This document shows positions 63,957 through 64,000 of a stretch of DNA of 64,000 nt, piece after piece (the first letter of the stretch is position 1; the number at the start of each line of letters is the position of its first letter). The stretch is from positions 241,186 to 305,185 of the forward strand of contig UCKU01000034.1 of assembly GCA_900473185.1 (NCBI GenBank), read 5' to 3'. The notes under the pieces were generated by a model, which did not search any database, was not told the DNA's origin, and saw only the letters and a list, made by a program, of their open reading frames with translations. The stretch is from Hyphomicrobiales bacterium (GTDB lineage: Bacteria; Pseudomonadota; Alphaproteobacteria; Rhizobiales; Rhizobiaceae). The position numbers and the translations under genes were made by a program.

Positions 63957-64000
63957 ATGACAAAGTATAAGCTCGAGTATATTTGGCTCGATGGGTACAC
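63957..64000 (+). CDS. glnII: Glutamine synthetase II, first 14 codons, 3' end cut by window edge
   Basis: ATG 63957 opens a frame reading MTKYKLEYIWLDGY to the window end, the exact N-terminus of the eukaryote-type glutamine synthetase II known from Rhizobium and Bradyrhizobium. TGAGGA at 63947-63952 is its ribosome site. The enzyme makes glutamine from glutamate and ammonia with ATP. Only 44 bases are present, so identification rests on this highly conserved start. Confidence 0.85.
   Translation, partial: MTKYKLEYIWLDGY

Overview
The window reads as a replicon segment of a Rhizobiaceae-type alphaproteobacterium (Rhizobium, Agrobacterium or Sinorhizobium). The evidence is a compact pcaDCHGB operon divergent from pcaQ, paired MetI-type ABC transporters, alphaproteobacterial codon usage, and at the last 44 bases the start of a eukaryote-type glutamine synthetase (glnII) as found in rhizobia. 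No rRNA, tRNA, CRISPR array or intact insertion sequence was seen. Replicon type (chromosome, chromid or plasmid) cannot be decided from here.

Bases 1-17.4 kb look like ordinary catabolic DNA. From the left: an incomplete metallo-beta-lactamase-fold hydrolase (minus strand); an iron- or phosphonate-type ABC importer (ATPase, binding protein, double-length permease); a small membrane peptide; a short-chain dehydrogenase; the protocatechuate ortho-cleavage operon pcaDCHGB with its LysR activator pcaQ and a recognisable PcaQ box; a beta-hydroxyacid-dehydrogenase-like gene; a two-component system followed by a phospholipid-methyltransferase-like and a DedA-like gene; an IclR regulator of the PcaR/PobR kind; an acetamidase/formamidase; and a DUF454 membrane protein.

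Bases 17.5-52.6 kb are a mosaic accessory region. Its outstanding feature is four very large (951-961 aa) paralogous regulators, each with an N-terminal OmpR-type winged helix, a STAND/NB-ARC-like ATPase and a long TPR-like C-terminus. They are interleaved with redox and detoxification genes: a YdeP-type molybdopterin oxidoreductase, an Old Yellow Enzyme, an MFS exporter, an antibiotic-biosynthesis-type monooxygenase, an aldehyde dehydrogenase, a FUSC exporter, an orphan FixJ-like regulator, a CIO-type cytochrome bd oxidase with an unlisted 45-aa DUF2474 subunit, Dps, two Asp-nucleophile-type alpha/beta hydrolases plus a Ser hydrolase, an MscS channel with a cyclic-nucleotide-domain tail, a GlcG-like protein, a zinc alcohol dehydrogenase and a DJ-1/PfpI protein. 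Operator-like repeats lie in front of three of the four large regulators. A decayed isoquinoline-oxidoreductase alpha-subunit gene lies just before cydA.

Bases 53.1-63.7 kb form an uptake and hydrolysis locus: a polyamine-type ABC transporter (permeases and ATPase with an XRE-cupin regulator on minus; periplasmic binding protein divergent on plus), a remnant of a hydantoinase A gene, a LysR regulator, and intact hydantoinase/oxoprolinase A and B subunits. The layout suggests import of a small nitrogenous compound followed by ATP-dependent ring opening; the substrate cannot be read from sequence. The window ends at the first codons of glnII.
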